Position numbers and translations under genes: made by a program. 64,000 nucleotides of DNA, taken from assembly GCA_025056455.1 (NCBI GenBank), contig JANWVY010000006.1, positions 124,001-188,000 on the forward strand. The letters are read 5' to 3'. This DNA comes from Bryobacteraceae bacterium (lineage in GTDB: Bacteria > Acidobacteriota > Terriglobia > Bryobacterales > Bryobacteraceae). A model generated the notes under the pieces. It did no database searches, had not been told where the DNA came from, and saw only the letters and a list, made by a program, of their open reading frames with translations. Position 1 is the stretch's first letter, and the number at the start of each line of letters is the position of its first letter. Of this stretch, positions 1 through 8,869 are shown piece by piece.

Positions 1-52
1 AGGAATTCCGCGTTTTTCTCTGTGAAGATAACAAAGGCGGGTTGGAACAGGC

Positions 53-1090
53 ATGCGCGTGGCTCCAATGAATTCTCGATTTCTCGACGCCTGCCGGAGG
101 CGGCCAACTGACGTTCGCCCCGTGTGGTTTATGCGGCAGGCAGGCCGCTATATGAAACAATACCGGGAGATTCGGGCCAAACATTCGATCCTAGAAATCT
201 GTAAACGCCCGGATCTAGCAGCGGCTGTGACCCTTCAGCCGGTTGAAATCCTCGACGTAGACGCGGCCATCATCTTTGCCGATCTCTTGCTCCCCGTCGA
301 GCCCATGGGCTTAAAACTGGAATTCATTTCCGGCGAGGGACCCAGCATCGACAATCCGGTTCGTACCTCCACCGATGTTGATTCACTTTCAATTTCCAAT
401 ACCGACGATTTGGCCTACGTTGGCGAAGCCATTCAAATCGTTGTCCGCGCTCTAGGCGGCAAAGTGCCTGTCATCGGCTTTGTGGGTGCCCCCTTCACCC
501 TGGCAAGCTACATGATCGAAGGCGGTCCTTCTCGCACCTTCCTCCGCACCAAACAGCTGATGTATCGCGATGAGGTGCTCTGGCGCCGGCTGATGGGCAA
601 AATTGTCGATGTGCTCGGTCCCTTCGCTCTCATGCAAGTTGGCGCCGGCGCCCGGGCCATCCAAGTGTTCGACAGCTGGGTGGGCGCCCTCGGTCCGGAT
701 GACTATGTGCGTTACGTCGCCCCTTACTCTCGTGCGCTCATCGAGCGCATCCGCTCGGCTAGCGTGCCCGTCATTCACTTCGGTACAGGCGCTGCGGGCT
801 TCTTCAAAGAGCTCCATGCCGCTGGCGGCGACGTCATGGGAGTTGACTGGAGAATCAACATTGACCAGGCCTGGATGGACATCAGCTACCGCTCGGCCGT
901 ACAAGGCAACCTCGATCCTGCCGTTCTCTTTGCTCCGCTGCCTGAATTAAAGGCGCGCGTGCACGAGCTGCTCAAGCGTACCGGAACGCGACCCGGACAT
1001 ATCTTCAATCTTGGACATGGCATCTTGCCGGAAACCCCCGTAGAGAACGTCAAGGCTGTGGTCCAGATTGTGCGTGACTTTAAACCGTGA
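53..1090 (+). CDS. hemE: Uroporphyrinogen decarboxylase
   Basis: Cytoplasmic enzyme that removes four carboxyl groups from uroporphyrinogen III to give coproporphyrinogen III in heme synthesis. The 345-residue product has the family N-terminal signature PVWFMRQAGRY (about residues 23-33), the substrate-binding Asp in IIFADLLLP (Asp77) and the C-terminal GHGILPETP loop (His322). Length matches the family. The start at 53 has a GGA about 6 bases upstream. A second ATG at 68 (MNSRFLDA) matches the usual family N-terminus equally well, so the first five residues are uncertain. The stop overlaps the GTG of the following protoporphyrinogen oxidase gene by 4 bases, so the two heme genes are probably translationally coupled. 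Confidence 0.95.
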   Translation: MRVAPMNSRFLDACRRRPTDVRPVWFMRQAGRYMKQYREIRAKHSILEICKRPDLAAAVTLQPVEILDVDAAIIFADLLLPVEPMGLKLEFISGEGPSIDNPVRTSTDVDSLSISNTDDLAYVGEAIQIVVRALGGKVPVIGFVGAPFTLASYMIEGGPSRTFLRTKQLMYRDEVLWRRLMGKIVDVLGPFALMQVGAGARAIQVFDSWVGALGPDDYVRYVAPYSRALIERIRSASVPVIHFGTGAAGFFKELHAAGGDVMGVDWRINIDQAWMDISYRSAVQGNLDPAVLFAPLPELKARVHELLKRTGTRPGHIFNLGHGILPETPVENVKAVVQIVRDFKP

Positions 1091-2463
1091 TCGCCATTAT
1101 TGGAGGCGGCATTTCAGGGTTGTCCGCCGCCTGGCATCTTGCACAAACGGGGAAACCCTTTACCCTTTTTGAAAAGCAGCCGCGCTGGGGAGGCGTCATT
1201 GAAACCGCCTATTGGGAAGATTGTGTGCTCGAGGCTGGCCCGGACAGTTTTCTTGCCGCCAAGCCCGAGGCCTTCGAACTCATTCGCGAACTCGGCTTGC
1301 AAGCCGAACTAATCGCCTCCAACGACCATCAACGCGTCACCTTTGTTTGGAAAAACGGCCGCATGAGGCCCTTGCCGGACGGGCTTGTCATGATGGCTCC
1401 AACCCGCATTCTTCCTGTTGCCCTCTCGCCTTTGCTCAGCTGGCGCACGAAAGTCCGGATGGGATTGGAGCTATTTTCGGCGCGGCCAGGTCCAAAGTCA
1501 GAGCGCAGCGTCGCCGACTTCGTTCGGGAGCACTACGGCCAAGAAACTGTTGATTATCTCGCAGAGCCCCTGCTGTCCGGTGTTTACGGCGGCGATGTCG
1601 AGTCGCTCTCGGTCAATGCCGTCCTGCCGCGCTTTGTGGAACTCGAGGCGAAGTATGGCAGCTTGACCCGTGGCGTACTTCAATCGCGCAAATCTCAGCC
1701 TGCGGGACCATCGCCGTCCAAGGCTCTTTTTGCCACCTTGAAAGGCGGTCTTGGCCAGCTGGTCGAGGCCCTACACTCTCGCCTGGTCGCCTGCGGCAAA
1801 CTTGTTTGTGGTGAAGTGGAGGCCCTTGAGCGCAGCGCGCAAGGCTGGCGGCTCCGCCTCACCGGAGATTGGATGGAGGCTGATTCTGTTGTACTGGCCG
1901 TTCCCGCTTATCAGGCGGCAAAACTACTCGCTCCTCATGATGCCCGCTTAGCCAGCCTGCTTAATTCCATCGAATATTCCTCCTCGATCACCATGGCCCT
2001 GGTTTACCGTAACCTTCCACGTCGGCCAACCGGCTTCGGTTTCCTCGTGCCCCGGAAGGAACGCCGCCACCTGATGGCCGGTACGTGGGTACAAAACAAG
2101 TTCCCTCACCGCGCTCCGGGCGGTTACGCCATTCTGCGATGTTTTATTGGGGGCGCTGGCAGCGAAGCGCTTCTCTCGCAAAGCGACGAGGCAATCCTGC
2201 GGGCAGCGCTCAGCGACGTCCAGCTGCTAACGGGCATCAGCCGGGCCCCAGACCACCACCGCATCTCGCGCTGGAGCCGCTCGATGGCCCAATACACCCT
2301 CGGCCATCAAGCCCGCGTTCGCGAAATCGAGGAGCGGATCAAGCCGCTCGGCCGGCTCTTCCTGGCCGGAAATGCCTACTCGGGCATCGGGATTCCGGAC
2401 TGTATTCGCACCGGGAGGCTGGCGGCCGAAAAAGCCCTCGCCCTCTCTCCGCATCGCCCCTGA
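1087..2463 (+). CDS. hemG: Protoporphyrinogen oxidase (HemY-type, oxygen-dependent)
   Basis: FAD enzyme that oxidises protoporphyrinogen IX to protoporphyrin IX, the penultimate heme step; usually membrane-associated. The 458-residue product opens with the Rossmann dinucleotide motif IIGGGISGLSAAWHL and has the family hallmarks GVYGGDVESLSVNAVLPR in the middle and LAGNAYSGIGIPDCIRTG near the C-terminus. It starts with GTG, whose bases overlap the hemE stop in a GTGA, so a separate leader is unlikely. This fixes the start and places the gene in a hemE-hemG unit. Bacterial names vary (hemY or hemG); the sequence is the FAD amine-oxidase-like type, not the small flavodoxin-like E. coli HemG. Confidence 0.93.
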   Translation: MIAIIGGGISGLSAAWHLAQTGKPFTLFEKQPRWGGVIETAYWEDCVLEAGPDSFLAAKPEAFELIRELGLQAELIASNDHQRVTFVWKNGRMRPLPDGLVMMAPTRILPVALSPLLSWRTKVRMGLELFSARPGPKSERSVADFVREHYGQETVDYLAEPLLSGVYGGDVESLSVNAVLPRFVELEAKYGSLTRGVLQSRKSQPAGPSPSKALFATLKGGLGQLVEALHSRLVACGKLVCGEVEALERSAQGWRLRLTGDWMEADSVVLAVPAYQAAKLLAPHDARLASLLNSIEYSSSITMALVYRNLPRRPTGFGFLVPRKERRHLMAGTWVQNKFPHRAPGGYAILRCFIGGAGSEALLSQSDEAILRAALSDVQLLTGISRAPDHHRISRWSRSMAQYTLGHQARVREIEERIKPLGRLFLAGNAYSGIGIPDCIRTGRLAAEKALALSPHRP

Positions 2464-2584
2464 GCCCTTTCCCTCTTTTGCAACTCGAGGGCGAGGTGTC
2501 GTTTCTGCGACCCCTGCCCGCCGTTTGAAGCCGGCTCCGGTCGCCGGGCCTCGAAAACGCCGCCCGCTCACCGATAAGCATTCT

Positions 2585-2899
2585 GTGACCATCTTTTGGG
2601 ATCATGCCAAGGAGTTGATGGAAGCTGCCCTCCAAGCGGCCGCTGCGGGCGGAGGCTCTGAGTCCCTCTCAGTGTTAATTGGAGCCGGAGGAGAGATTCA
2701 CCTCATCGTCGATAGCGATTGGCCACTTCAGCGCTTGGCCGCCGAACGCGGGGCTCCCATGGCCTACCGGGTCACCCGCCGCAACGGCCAGATCGCGATC
2801 AGCGGACAGCATGGTCATACGACCTGCTGGATGCAAACCACCGCGCCTAAACCTCGGTTCTTAGCCCTGCTCCGCGATCAACCCCGCTACTCGGTTTAG
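2585..2899 (+). CDS. Small conserved-looking hypothetical protein
   Basis: I do not recognise this family. A GTG at 2585 opens a frame of about 104 residues beginning MTIFWDHAKELMEAALQ. The frame stays open far upstream into hemG, but that upstream part is arginine- and proline-rich and looks like an antisense-type shadow, whereas from 2585 on the composition is that of a folded soluble protein. It contains an amphipathic helix (residues 6-20), a short beta-rich segment (SLSVLIGAGGEIHLIVDSDW) and a tail with one His and one Cys (QHGHTTCW, 76-82). There is no signal peptide or membrane segment. It lies 121 bases after hemG on the same strand. No strong ribosome binding site is visible, so both the start and the reality of the gene are moderately uncertain. 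Confidence 0.5.
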   Translation: MTIFWDHAKELMEAALQAAAAGGGSESLSVLIGAGGEIHLIVDSDWPLQRLAAERGAPMAYRVTRRNGQIAISGQHGHTTCWMQTTAPKPRFLALLRDQPRYSV

Positions 2900-2981
2900 C
2901 CAGTCCATTCAGCCAGTCCACGTCGCCCCCCGGCCCGCAAGCAGAGCGCTAGGCCGGCCGGCCCACCAGCAGAGCAAGCCC

Positions 2982-3980
2982 TTAAACTCCTGCCTCCCGC
3001 AAAAATTTGGCCGCCTCCTCTGGCGGCGTGGGATTTAAATAAAAGCCCGATCCCCACTCAAAACCCGCCACTTTCACGAGCTTCGGAATAAACTCAAGAT
3101 GCCAGTGATAGTGCTGCAACACCGGATCATGCACCGGCGCGCTGTGCAGAACCCAGTTGTAGGGCGGCTTCTCCAGCACCTTATCCATCTTCCGCGTCAG
3201 GGTGCGCATGACCCAAGATAGGCTCTCTAAAAGCTGTGCATCGGCGGTCTCAAAATGCGAGGCGTGCCGGCGCGGCAGCACCCAAGTCTCAAAAGGGAAA
3301 CGAGGAGCATAGGGACACATGGCGATCACACGGTCGGTTTCCAGCACCACACGGGTGCCAGACTCCAGGTCTTGCCGCTCCATATCGCAGTAGACACAGC
3401 GTTCCTTGAACTCAAAGTAACGCTTGGCGCCGTCCAGTTCCTCCTGCACACGCTTGGGGATCACGGGCAAGGCGATCAGCTGTGAGTGGCTGTGTTCTAA
3501 GGACGAACCGGCCGGCTCGCCGTGATTTTTGAAAAAGAGGATGTAGCGCAGGCGCTCATCGCGCTTCAGGTCCAGGGCCCGGTCTCGCATGGCCCAGAAC
3601 ACACTCTCGATTTGTTTCTCGCTCAAGTCGCCCAGTGTCGCCTGGTGATCGGGCGTTTCGATAATCACTTCATGCGCGCCCACACCCACCATCTTGTCGT
3701 ACATCCCCTCGCCTTGCCGGTCGAGATTGCCCTCCACCCGCAGTGCAGGAAACTTATTCGGAATTACCCGTACGGTCCAGCCCGGCTGGTTCGGGCCGTA
3801 ACCATTTCGGTACGCCAAGACCTCAGGCGGCGTCTTGAGCTCATTGCCGGGACAAAACGGACAAAAGCGTCCGCCGCGAATCACAACTGATTCTCTTGTA
3901 AAATCACTCGGGCGTCGCACCCGGTCCGTGGCGATAATCACCCATCGGCCCGTAACCGGATCTTTACGCAGCTCAGGCAG
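2982..3980 (-). CDS. galT: Galactose-1-phosphate uridylyltransferase, apparent CTG start
   Basis: HIT-superfamily enzyme that exchanges UMP between UDP-glucose and galactose-1-phosphate in the Leloir pathway. The product has the family N-terminus LPELRKDPVTGRWVIIA, a zinc-binding CPFC pair (Cys40, Cys43), the active-site HSHSQ (163-167) and a C-terminal HYHWHLEF segment. The reading frame runs on upstream for about 460 bases into the next gene, but there is no ATG, GTG or TTG near the conserved N-terminus. A CTG at 3980-3978 sits 5 bases after a perfect AAGGAG (3991-3986) and gives a 332-residue protein of normal length that starts exactly where relatives start (M/L-PELRKDP). A TATACT box lies 26 bases upstream of that CTG. 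The function is confident; the CTG start is an inference. Confidence 0.88.
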   Translation of the reverse strand: MPELRKDPVTGRWVIIATDRVRRPSDFTRESVVIRGGRFCPFCPGNELKTPPEVLAYRNGYGPNQPGWTVRVIPNKFPALRVEGNLDRQGEGMYDKMVGVGAHEVIIETPDHQATLGDLSEKQIESVFWAMRDRALDLKRDERLRYILFFKNHGEPAGSSLEHSHSQLIALPVIPKRVQEELDGAKRYFEFKERCVYCDMERQDLESGTRVVLETDRVIAMCPYAPRFPFETWVLPRRHASHFETADAQLLESLSWVMRTLTRKMDKVLEKPPYNWVLHSAPVHDPVLQHYHWHLEFIPKLVKVAGFEWGSGFYLNPTPPEEAAKFLREAGV

Positions 3981-3985
3981 AGAAA

Positions 3986-4011
3986 CTCCTTCCTTGAAAC
4001 CCTTTAGTATA
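3986..4011 (-). promoter_or_regulatory. Candidate galT -10 box and ribosome binding site
   Basis: On the minus strand TATACT (4011-4006) is followed about 14 bases later by AAGGAG (3991-3986) and then CTG at 3980. If transcription starts about 7 bases after the box, the message begins downstream of every other possible start in this frame, which supports CTG. No good -35 is visible 17 bases upstream (CAAAAA), so the promoter call is weak. Confidence 0.35.
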
Positions 4012-4197
4012 CCGCCCAGACAGAAGCCTTTTTGGCGCGGTTCCCCTCGCTCGATAAAAGAGACTGCCTTGCCGCTTTCCGGCTTGTTACCGGGATAAAA
4101 TGCTGCCCGTATGCGGATTCGTTGATCAAAACCGGCCGGAGGCTTCCGCGTTCTGTTTCGAGAGGGAGTTTCGGTTGGGATTGCGAAAGGAGCGCTG

Positions 4198-4842
4198 ATG
4201 TGGCAAAGGGTGAAAGACGAATTAGCTGAGCTGATGGCGTCGCAGATTTTTAAGGTTTTGCTGGGAAACCCTGAATACCAGCTTTTCCTCAACCGTGCGG
4301 GTCTGTCTGGGAAGCTGCCAAGCAAACTCGAGCTCGTCTCAAAAGAAAAGCGGCAGGCCATTTCCGAGATGGCATTGATGCACGCAACTCTATTAGTGAA
4401 CCAGCTTTCGGATCTGAACGCCGTTCGCGCACACCGGGCCAAAGCCTTGCTGCTGGAAGGCCCCCTCCAGCTCTACCGGCTGTGGAATTCCGCCTATCCG
4501 CGCTCGAAGAACGGTTTTTGGTGGTTTAGTCAAGGCCTGCTTGATCGCAGCGCCAGCGCTGGACCCAACCCTGCCGACCGTCTTCACTGGCTGCGTGACA
4601 AACTGGCCATCAGCATGGACTGGAGCGCCTGCGACCGCGTATCGGTTCTACGCCTTCAGGTGAACGATGTGGTTCCGGCCATTCAGGCCTGGGGGCTACC
4701 GCAGCGCTACTATTCCAAAGAGGCCTGGCGAACCATCGAGCCAAAGGAGTACTTCAGCAAGATCAGCGAGGAGTTTGCGGGAGGCGCCACGCAAACGTTC
4801 CTTCCTTGGGTCCCCGAGCAGCGGGTTTCCGATTTCTGGTAG
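4198..4842 (+). CDS. Hypothetical protein, helical
   Basis: I do not recognise the family. The 214-residue product begins MWQRVKDELAELMASQIF. It is preceded by AAAGGAG 5 bases before the ATG, a good ribosome binding site. It has no signal peptide or membrane helix. The first 100 residues look alpha-helical with many Leu, Ala, Lys and Glu; the second half is rich in Trp (for example NGFWWFSQG, DWSACDR, EAWRTIEPKEYF). It is divergent from galT (217-base gap) and converges with the SelA-like gene, the two stops being 5 bases apart. Neighbours give no functional hint. Confidence 0.75.
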   Translation: MWQRVKDELAELMASQIFKVLLGNPEYQLFLNRAGLSGKLPSKLELVSKEKRQAISEMALMHATLLVNQLSDLNAVRAHRAKALLLEGPLQLYRLWNSAYPRSKNGFWWFSQGLLDRSASAGPNPADRLHWLRDKLAISMDWSACDRVSVLRLQVNDVVPAIQAWGLPQRYYSKEAWRTIEPKEYFSKISEEFAGGATQTFLPWVPEQRVSDFW

Positions 4843-4847
4843 CGGCG

Positions 4848-6044
4848 CTAGCGGTCTGAAGACAGTAACAGTTGTTTTACGCGGGCTGCAATCCGTTCCG
4901 GATCCGCCTCTTTGAGGCACCAGGGATGGAAAACAATCACGCCCGAGCGAACGCGCGAAGCATCGGCGTGCACGCTCGGGTTGCCTTGCTCGAGTTGTAG
5001 GCAAAGTTCAAGCGCCTTGAGAGGGGCTTCTGGAGATAAGTGCAACTCCAGTTTGGGAACCAGCCCGCCGGTCACGTGAAGTTGTGCGTGTGCGACGCCT
5101 TCGAGGGCGGCATGGAGCCGCGCAATGAAATTCCCCAAGCGTTGCGAACGTTTCTCTTCTGGCTCGGCGACGAACTTCCGGAGCGCGACCAGAAGTCCGA
5201 TGATGGTCTCCTTGCCCACCTTACACGGACGGCCGATGCCGTGTTGTGGCAAGCCTGGCAGCCGTTGCTTGTCGATCAAAGAAGCTGGTGGCGCCCACTG
5301 CTCCCAGTAGACATCAAGATCAAGCTGCTGGAGTGCGGCCGACATGATCAGGTCCCGTTTGCCGGCGAGAATGCCCGAGGCCTGGGGTCCCCCGATCGCC
5401 TTGCCCCCGCTGAAAGCGACTAAGTCCGCGCCTTCGGCAAGAAAGCGGCGGAGATTGCTGGCCGGCGGCAGTTGAGCCGCGGCGTCCACCAGCACCGGCA
5501 CATTCTTTGCGCGCGCCACGCCCGCCACTTCTTGAAGCGGAGGCTGAGCTGCACCGCCAGCGACGTAGACAACGGCTGCTGTCCGCTCCGTAATCGCGGC
5601 GTCAATTTCCCAAGTCTCGGCGTCGCGTACACCGGCGCCCGCGAAACGGTCGGGCAGACCCACTTCGACAATTTGAGCCCCAGCCCCGCGAATGGCGTGA
5701 TCATAGAAGTTACGCTGACTCCGCACCATGATCACTTCGTTTTTCATACCCCGGGTATCCGGCAGCCGCCCCATTTTCGCTGGGTCCAGTCCAGCAATGC
5801 AGGCCGCCGTGCCCAGCAGCAGACCTGCCGCAGCGCCCGCTGTCACCAGGCCCGCTTCCGCCCCCGTCACCTGAGCGATCTCTCGACTGGCTGCTGCTTG
5901 CAGCTCAGCCATGTCGACGCAGTATTGTGCTGCGTCCGACATCGCTGCTAAAACCTCCGGATCGAGAAATCCCCCAGAAAGACGGGTTGACGGCCCTTTG
6001 GCGTTGATGAGGGTACGCACCCCGAAGCTATCGTAAATGCTCAC
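4848..6044 (-). CDS. SelA-like PLP-dependent enzyme
   Basis: A fold-type I pyridoxal-phosphate protein of 398 residues related to SelA and to the D-glucosaminate-6-phosphate ammonia-lyase group. The probable Schiff-base lysine is Lys215 in LVAFSGGKAIGGPQASGIL, and the PLP-ring Asp is Asp187 in VLVDAAAQLP. The N-terminus YDSFGVRTLINAKGPSTRLSGG resembles the conserved start of this family (yxxlGvrpvINAsGxxTxLGg). It is shorter than bacterial SelA (about 460 residues) and lacks the long N-terminal tRNA-binding extension. No selB or selenocysteine tRNA is in the window, so a small-molecule lyase is more likely than selenocysteine synthesis. It lies 111 bases downstream of wecB on the same strand and may be co-transcribed. 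The substrate cannot be read from the sequence. Confidence 0.8.
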   Translation of the reverse strand: MSIYDSFGVRTLINAKGPSTRLSGGFLDPEVLAAMSDAAQYCVDMAELQAAASREIAQVTGAEAGLVTAGAAAGLLLGTAACIAGLDPAKMGRLPDTRGMKNEVIMVRSQRNFYDHAIRGAGAQIVEVGLPDRFAGAGVRDAETWEIDAAITERTAAVVYVAGGAAQPPLQEVAGVARAKNVPVLVDAAAQLPPASNLRRFLAEGADLVAFSGGKAIGGPQASGILAGKRDLIMSAALQQLDLDVYWEQWAPPASLIDKQRLPGLPQHGIGRPCKVGKETIIGLLVALRKFVAEPEEKRSQRLGNFIARLHAALEGVAHAQLHVTGGLVPKLELHLSPEAPLKALELCLQLEQGNPSVHADASRVRSGVIVFHPWCLKEADPERIAARVKQLLLSSDR

Positions 6045-6155
6045 CGCTCTTGCTCTCCTGTCTCAAAGAATTTGTCACTCGCGCGCAGTGAACTGCCTTA
6101 GGGTTTGCTCACCGACGGCCGCCTGCAACCAGCCTCTGCTGCTTGCTTGCCTATC

Positions 6156-7265
6156 TCACCCTTGTTCAAGCGCCTGCGCGATTCTTGGCGCCGCCATGCC
6201 ATCTCCAAACGGGTTATGAATCTTCGACCGCCGCTCGTACTCGGTTTCATCATCGAGCAAACGCGCAGCTTCCGTCAGGATCCGGCCCGCGTCCGCACCA
6301 ACCAGCGTCGCCGTACCAGCCTCTACCGCCTCCGGGCGTTCGGTTTTTTCTCGCATCACCAAGACAGGTTTGCCAAACGAAGGCGCCTCTTCCTGAACCC
6401 CACCGGAATCCGTAAGCAAGAACCGGCACCTTCGCATTAAATCCACAAACGGCACATAGTCGAGCGGTTCGATCAAGTGCACGTTCTTTCGTCCGGCCAA
6501 AATCCGGTAAACGGGCTGTTGCACGTTCGGATTAGGATGGACAGGGTAGACAATTTGGACATCCTGCCGTTCGCTGAGTTGCTGGAGCGCCTGGCAAATT
6601 TCTTCAAAGCCCTGTCCGAAGTTCTCGCGGCGATGGCCCGTCACCAGAATCAATTTCTTGGACGGATCAAGCCAGGGCCACGAAGGCGCCCGCAGCCGGC
6701 CTGATTCCAATTCCCCGCGCACGTAGAACAGAGCGTCAATGCCCGTGTTGCCCGTCACCACGATCCGGTCTGCGGGCACCCGCTCAGACAGCAGATTTTC
6801 TCGCGATTGTGGAGTGGGCGCGAAATGCCAGGTTGCCAGCCGCCCGGTGAGCAAGCGGTTGGCCTCTTCAGGAAATGGCTGATAAAGATCCCAGGTGCGC
6901 AGCCCAGCCTCGACATGGCCCACCGGGATCCGCAAATAAAAGGCTGCTAGTGCGCCGCAAAAGGTGCTGGTGGTGTCGCCCTGCACGAGCACGCAGTCCG
7001 GACGCTCGGCTGTCAACACCGGCTCCAGCGCCGTCAGGATGCGCGAGGTCGATTGAAATAACGTTTGTCCGGGAAGCATGAGGTCGAGATCATAGTCTGG
7101 CGCCAGGCCAAAAACCCCCAGCACCTGGTCGAGCAAGTGGCGATGTTGCGCCGTCACACAGACCCGAGTTTCAAATTCCTCGGGCCGCTGGCGCAAATGA
7201 AGAATCACCGGCGCAAGTTTAATGGCTTCCGGTCGCGTGCCAAAAACAAACAGAACTTTTCTCAT
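6156..7265 (-). CDS. wecB: UDP-N-acetylglucosamine 2-epimerase (non-hydrolysing)
   Basis: Interconverts UDP-GlcNAc and UDP-ManNAc for cell-surface polysaccharide synthesis. From the ATG at 7265 the product is 369 residues and starts [20 protein letters not shown], the exact family N-terminus. Further signatures in order are [49 protein letters not shown] and [11 protein letters not shown]. The frame continues about 230 bases upstream, but that segment does not resemble the family and overlaps the divergent regulatory region, so the inner start is chosen. No strong ribosome binding site precedes it. No other polysaccharide genes are adjacent; the SelA-like gene follows on the same strand. Confidence 0.93.
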   Translation of the reverse strand: MRKVLFVFGTRPEAIKLAPVILHLRQRPEEFETRVCVTAQHRHLLDQVLGVFGLAPDYDLDLMLPGQTLFQSTSRILTALEPVLTAERPDCVLVQGDTTSTFCGALAAFYLRIPVGHVEAGLRTWDLYQPFPEEANRLLTGRLATWHFAPTPQSRENLLSERVPADRIVVTGNTGIDALFYVRGELESGRLRAPSWPWLDPSKKLILVTGHRRENFGQGFEEICQALQQLSERQDVQIVYPVHPNPNVQQPVYRILAGRKNVHLIEPLDYVPFVDLMRRCRFLLTDSGGVQEEAPSFGKPVLVMREKTERPEAVEAGTATLVGADAGRILTEAARLLDDETEYERRSKIHNPFGDGMAAPRIAQALEQG

Positions 7266-7338
7266 CTTCCAGGGCAGATTTGCGAAAACACTGCAAAGGC
7301 CTATTGTCGCCTGAGAGGTGTTTCCGTTGTCTGCCAAA

Positions 7339-7381
7339 GTTTGTTTCTTCGTCTTCCACGAGCCGGCGCCTGGAAACAAAC
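7339..7381. repeat. 9-bp inverted repeat between divergent genes
   Basis: GTTTGTTTC (7339-7347) and its exact complement GAAACAAAC (7373-7381) are separated by 25 bases, inside the 270-base gap between wecB (minus) and the DUF4394-hemoglobin gene (plus). It could be a regulator site or an RNA hairpin; there is no further evidence. Nothing else is clear in this gap except a TTGACA at 7493-7498 without a matching -10. Confidence 0.45.
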
Positions 7382-7535
7382 ACCGCTGCCCGAGGAGCGT
7401 GCCCGAAAGCCGAAGGCCGCAAGTTTTCCGGGTTGGACCGCATCCGAATCCACCCATTCTTCGTAGCTTTGTCTGAGCGCTGGCTTCGAAACTTGACAAA
7501 CCAGCGTAACTCCTTCGTTTTGAGGTGGACTCTGT

Positions 7536-8750
7536 ATGCTTCTGCGCAACGCTCTCACGCTTGTCGTCTGCTTTGCAATTTCCAATTCTGCGGCGCGAGC
7601 GGAAAAACTGTATGCCATCGACTCTCGAGCCGTGCTCGTGAGTTTTGATTCTAACCGTCCTGCCCTCGCGCTTTCGATGGCGGTCGTCAGAGGCCTTCAG
7701 CCTGGCGAAACTGTTCTCGGTCTGGATTTCCGTCCGGCTAACGGACGGCTCTACGCCTTAGGTAGCACAAGCCGGATTTACATTATTGATCCAGGGACAG
7801 GAGCGGCTACCGCTATCTCAAGCGCACCCTTTCTGCCAGCCCTCAACGGAACCAAATTCGGCTTCGACTTCAATCCGACCGTCGATCGCATCCGCATCGT
7901 CAGCAACACAGGTCAGAACCTGCGTGTGCACCCGGACACAGGACTCGTGGTAGGCGTGGATGGCTTTCTTCGTTATCGAGACGACGCTGTGCCCTACGTC
8001 GTTGCCTGTGCTTATACCAACCCGATTGCCACGGCGACGTCGACCACCTTGTACGATTTCGACTTGAACCGGCGCGCGATTGTCACGCAGAGTCCCCCCA
8101 ACGAAGGCGTTCTCAACCTCAACTTCCAGATCCGCGGAGCCGATTTCTCTGAAGTCACTGGCTTCAACATCTCGGCCAGTGGAAACAAAGGTTTTCTGGC
8201 CACCCGCGAAACAAGCGCCGCCCGCAGCCAGCTCTATGAGATTGACTTTTCCCGGGGAATCACCACGTTGATCGGAACCATTGGGGTCCTCGATCAAATT
8301 TCGGCTATTGCCATCGAACCGCCAGGACTCCCCACCCTGTTCACCCGTCTGGGAGGTTTGGACGCCATTACAGCCGTAGTTGACGAATTTCTCAAAAATG
8401 TTGTGGGCGATGCGCGGATTAACCGCTTCTTCACGCAAACCCTCGCCAACCCGGCGCGCGTGGCGACGCTCCGGCAGCATCTCATTGATCAGGTATGCGC
8501 GGCGGCAGGGGGTCCGTGCGTCTACAAGGGCGCAGACATGAAAACGGCGCACCAAGGCATGAATATCAGCGACGATGAGTTCGATGCGCTCGTCGAAGAC
8601 CTGGTGCTGGCACTTGATAAATTTCGGGTGCCGGTAACGGAAAAAGCTGCCCTGCTCGGCATCCTCGCCCCGATGCGCGGGGACATTGTCGAGAGCCGTC
8701 AGATGCGGATTCTGGCTTCCGCCGGGGAGCACTCCCCAAACACTCGTTAG
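7536..8750 (+). CDS. Secreted DUF4394 beta-propeller fused to a truncated hemoglobin
   Basis: A 404-residue two-domain protein. Residues 1-22 form a signal peptide ending SNSAARA. Residues 23-262 match the DUF4394 type of repeat protein ([68 protein letters not shown]). From about 266 a group-I truncated hemoglobin begins ([50 protein letters not shown]), with His339 in the proximal (F8) heme-ligand position (HxGxxI). An extra Cys pair (Cys321, Cys328) sits in the globin part. Export of a heme-binding globin fused to a propeller is unusual; it could bind a gas or heme in the periplasm. A GAGGTGG precedes the ATG. Domain calls are confident, function is not known. Confidence 0.85.
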   Translation: MLLRNALTLVVCFAISNSAARAEKLYAIDSRAVLVSFDSNRPALALSMAVVRGLQPGETVLGLDFRPANGRLYALGSTSRIYIIDPGTGAATAISSAPFLPALNGTKFGFDFNPTVDRIRIVSNTGQNLRVHPDTGLVVGVDGFLRYRDDAVPYVVACAYTNPIATATSTTLYDFDLNRRAIVTQSPPNEGVLNLNFQIRGADFSEVTGFNISASGNKGFLATRETSAARSQLYEIDFSRGITTLIGTIGVLDQISAIAIEPPGLPTLFTRLGGLDAITAVVDEFLKNVVGDARINRFFTQTLANPARVATLRQHLIDQVCAAAGGPCVYKGADMKTAHQGMNISDDEFDALVEDLVLALDKFRVPVTEKAALLGILAPMRGDIVESRQMRILASAGEHSPNTR

Positions 8751-8774
8751 ATGCCGTGATGTCCTTGGTGGGGT

Positions 8775-8812
8775 CGGAAGGGCAAAGTGCGCTTCGGGCG
8801 TTCACCCTTCCG
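8775..8812. terminator. Hairpin between convergent genes
   Basis: CGGAAGGG (8775-8782) pairs perfectly with CCCTTCCG (8805-8812), and an inner GCGC/GCGT stem closes a TTCGG loop. It lies between the ends of two convergent genes, where a two-way terminator would sit. Neither strand has a T-tract after the stem, so it may be Rho-assisted or only an mRNA 3' end stabiliser. Confidence 0.45.
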
Positions 8813-8869
8813 CCTCTCAAAACGTTTCGAGTAATCCCAGCGCGTTCGCCATGGAGAGCCCGGGGCCCG

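Noticed and set aside
3981-4442. N-terminal extension of galT
   Set aside because: It lacks a usable start near the family N-terminus, does not resemble GalT, and overlaps the divergent gene at 4198.
4848-6044. Selenocysteine synthase (selA)
   Set aside because: It is too short, lacks the N-terminal tRNA-binding part, and no selB or selenocysteine tRNA is seen; kept as SelA-like only.
7818-8732. A 304-codon open frame on the minus strand
   Set aside because: It is antisense to the DUF4394-globin gene, which has clear homology and a signal peptide; the antisense product has no recognisable motif.
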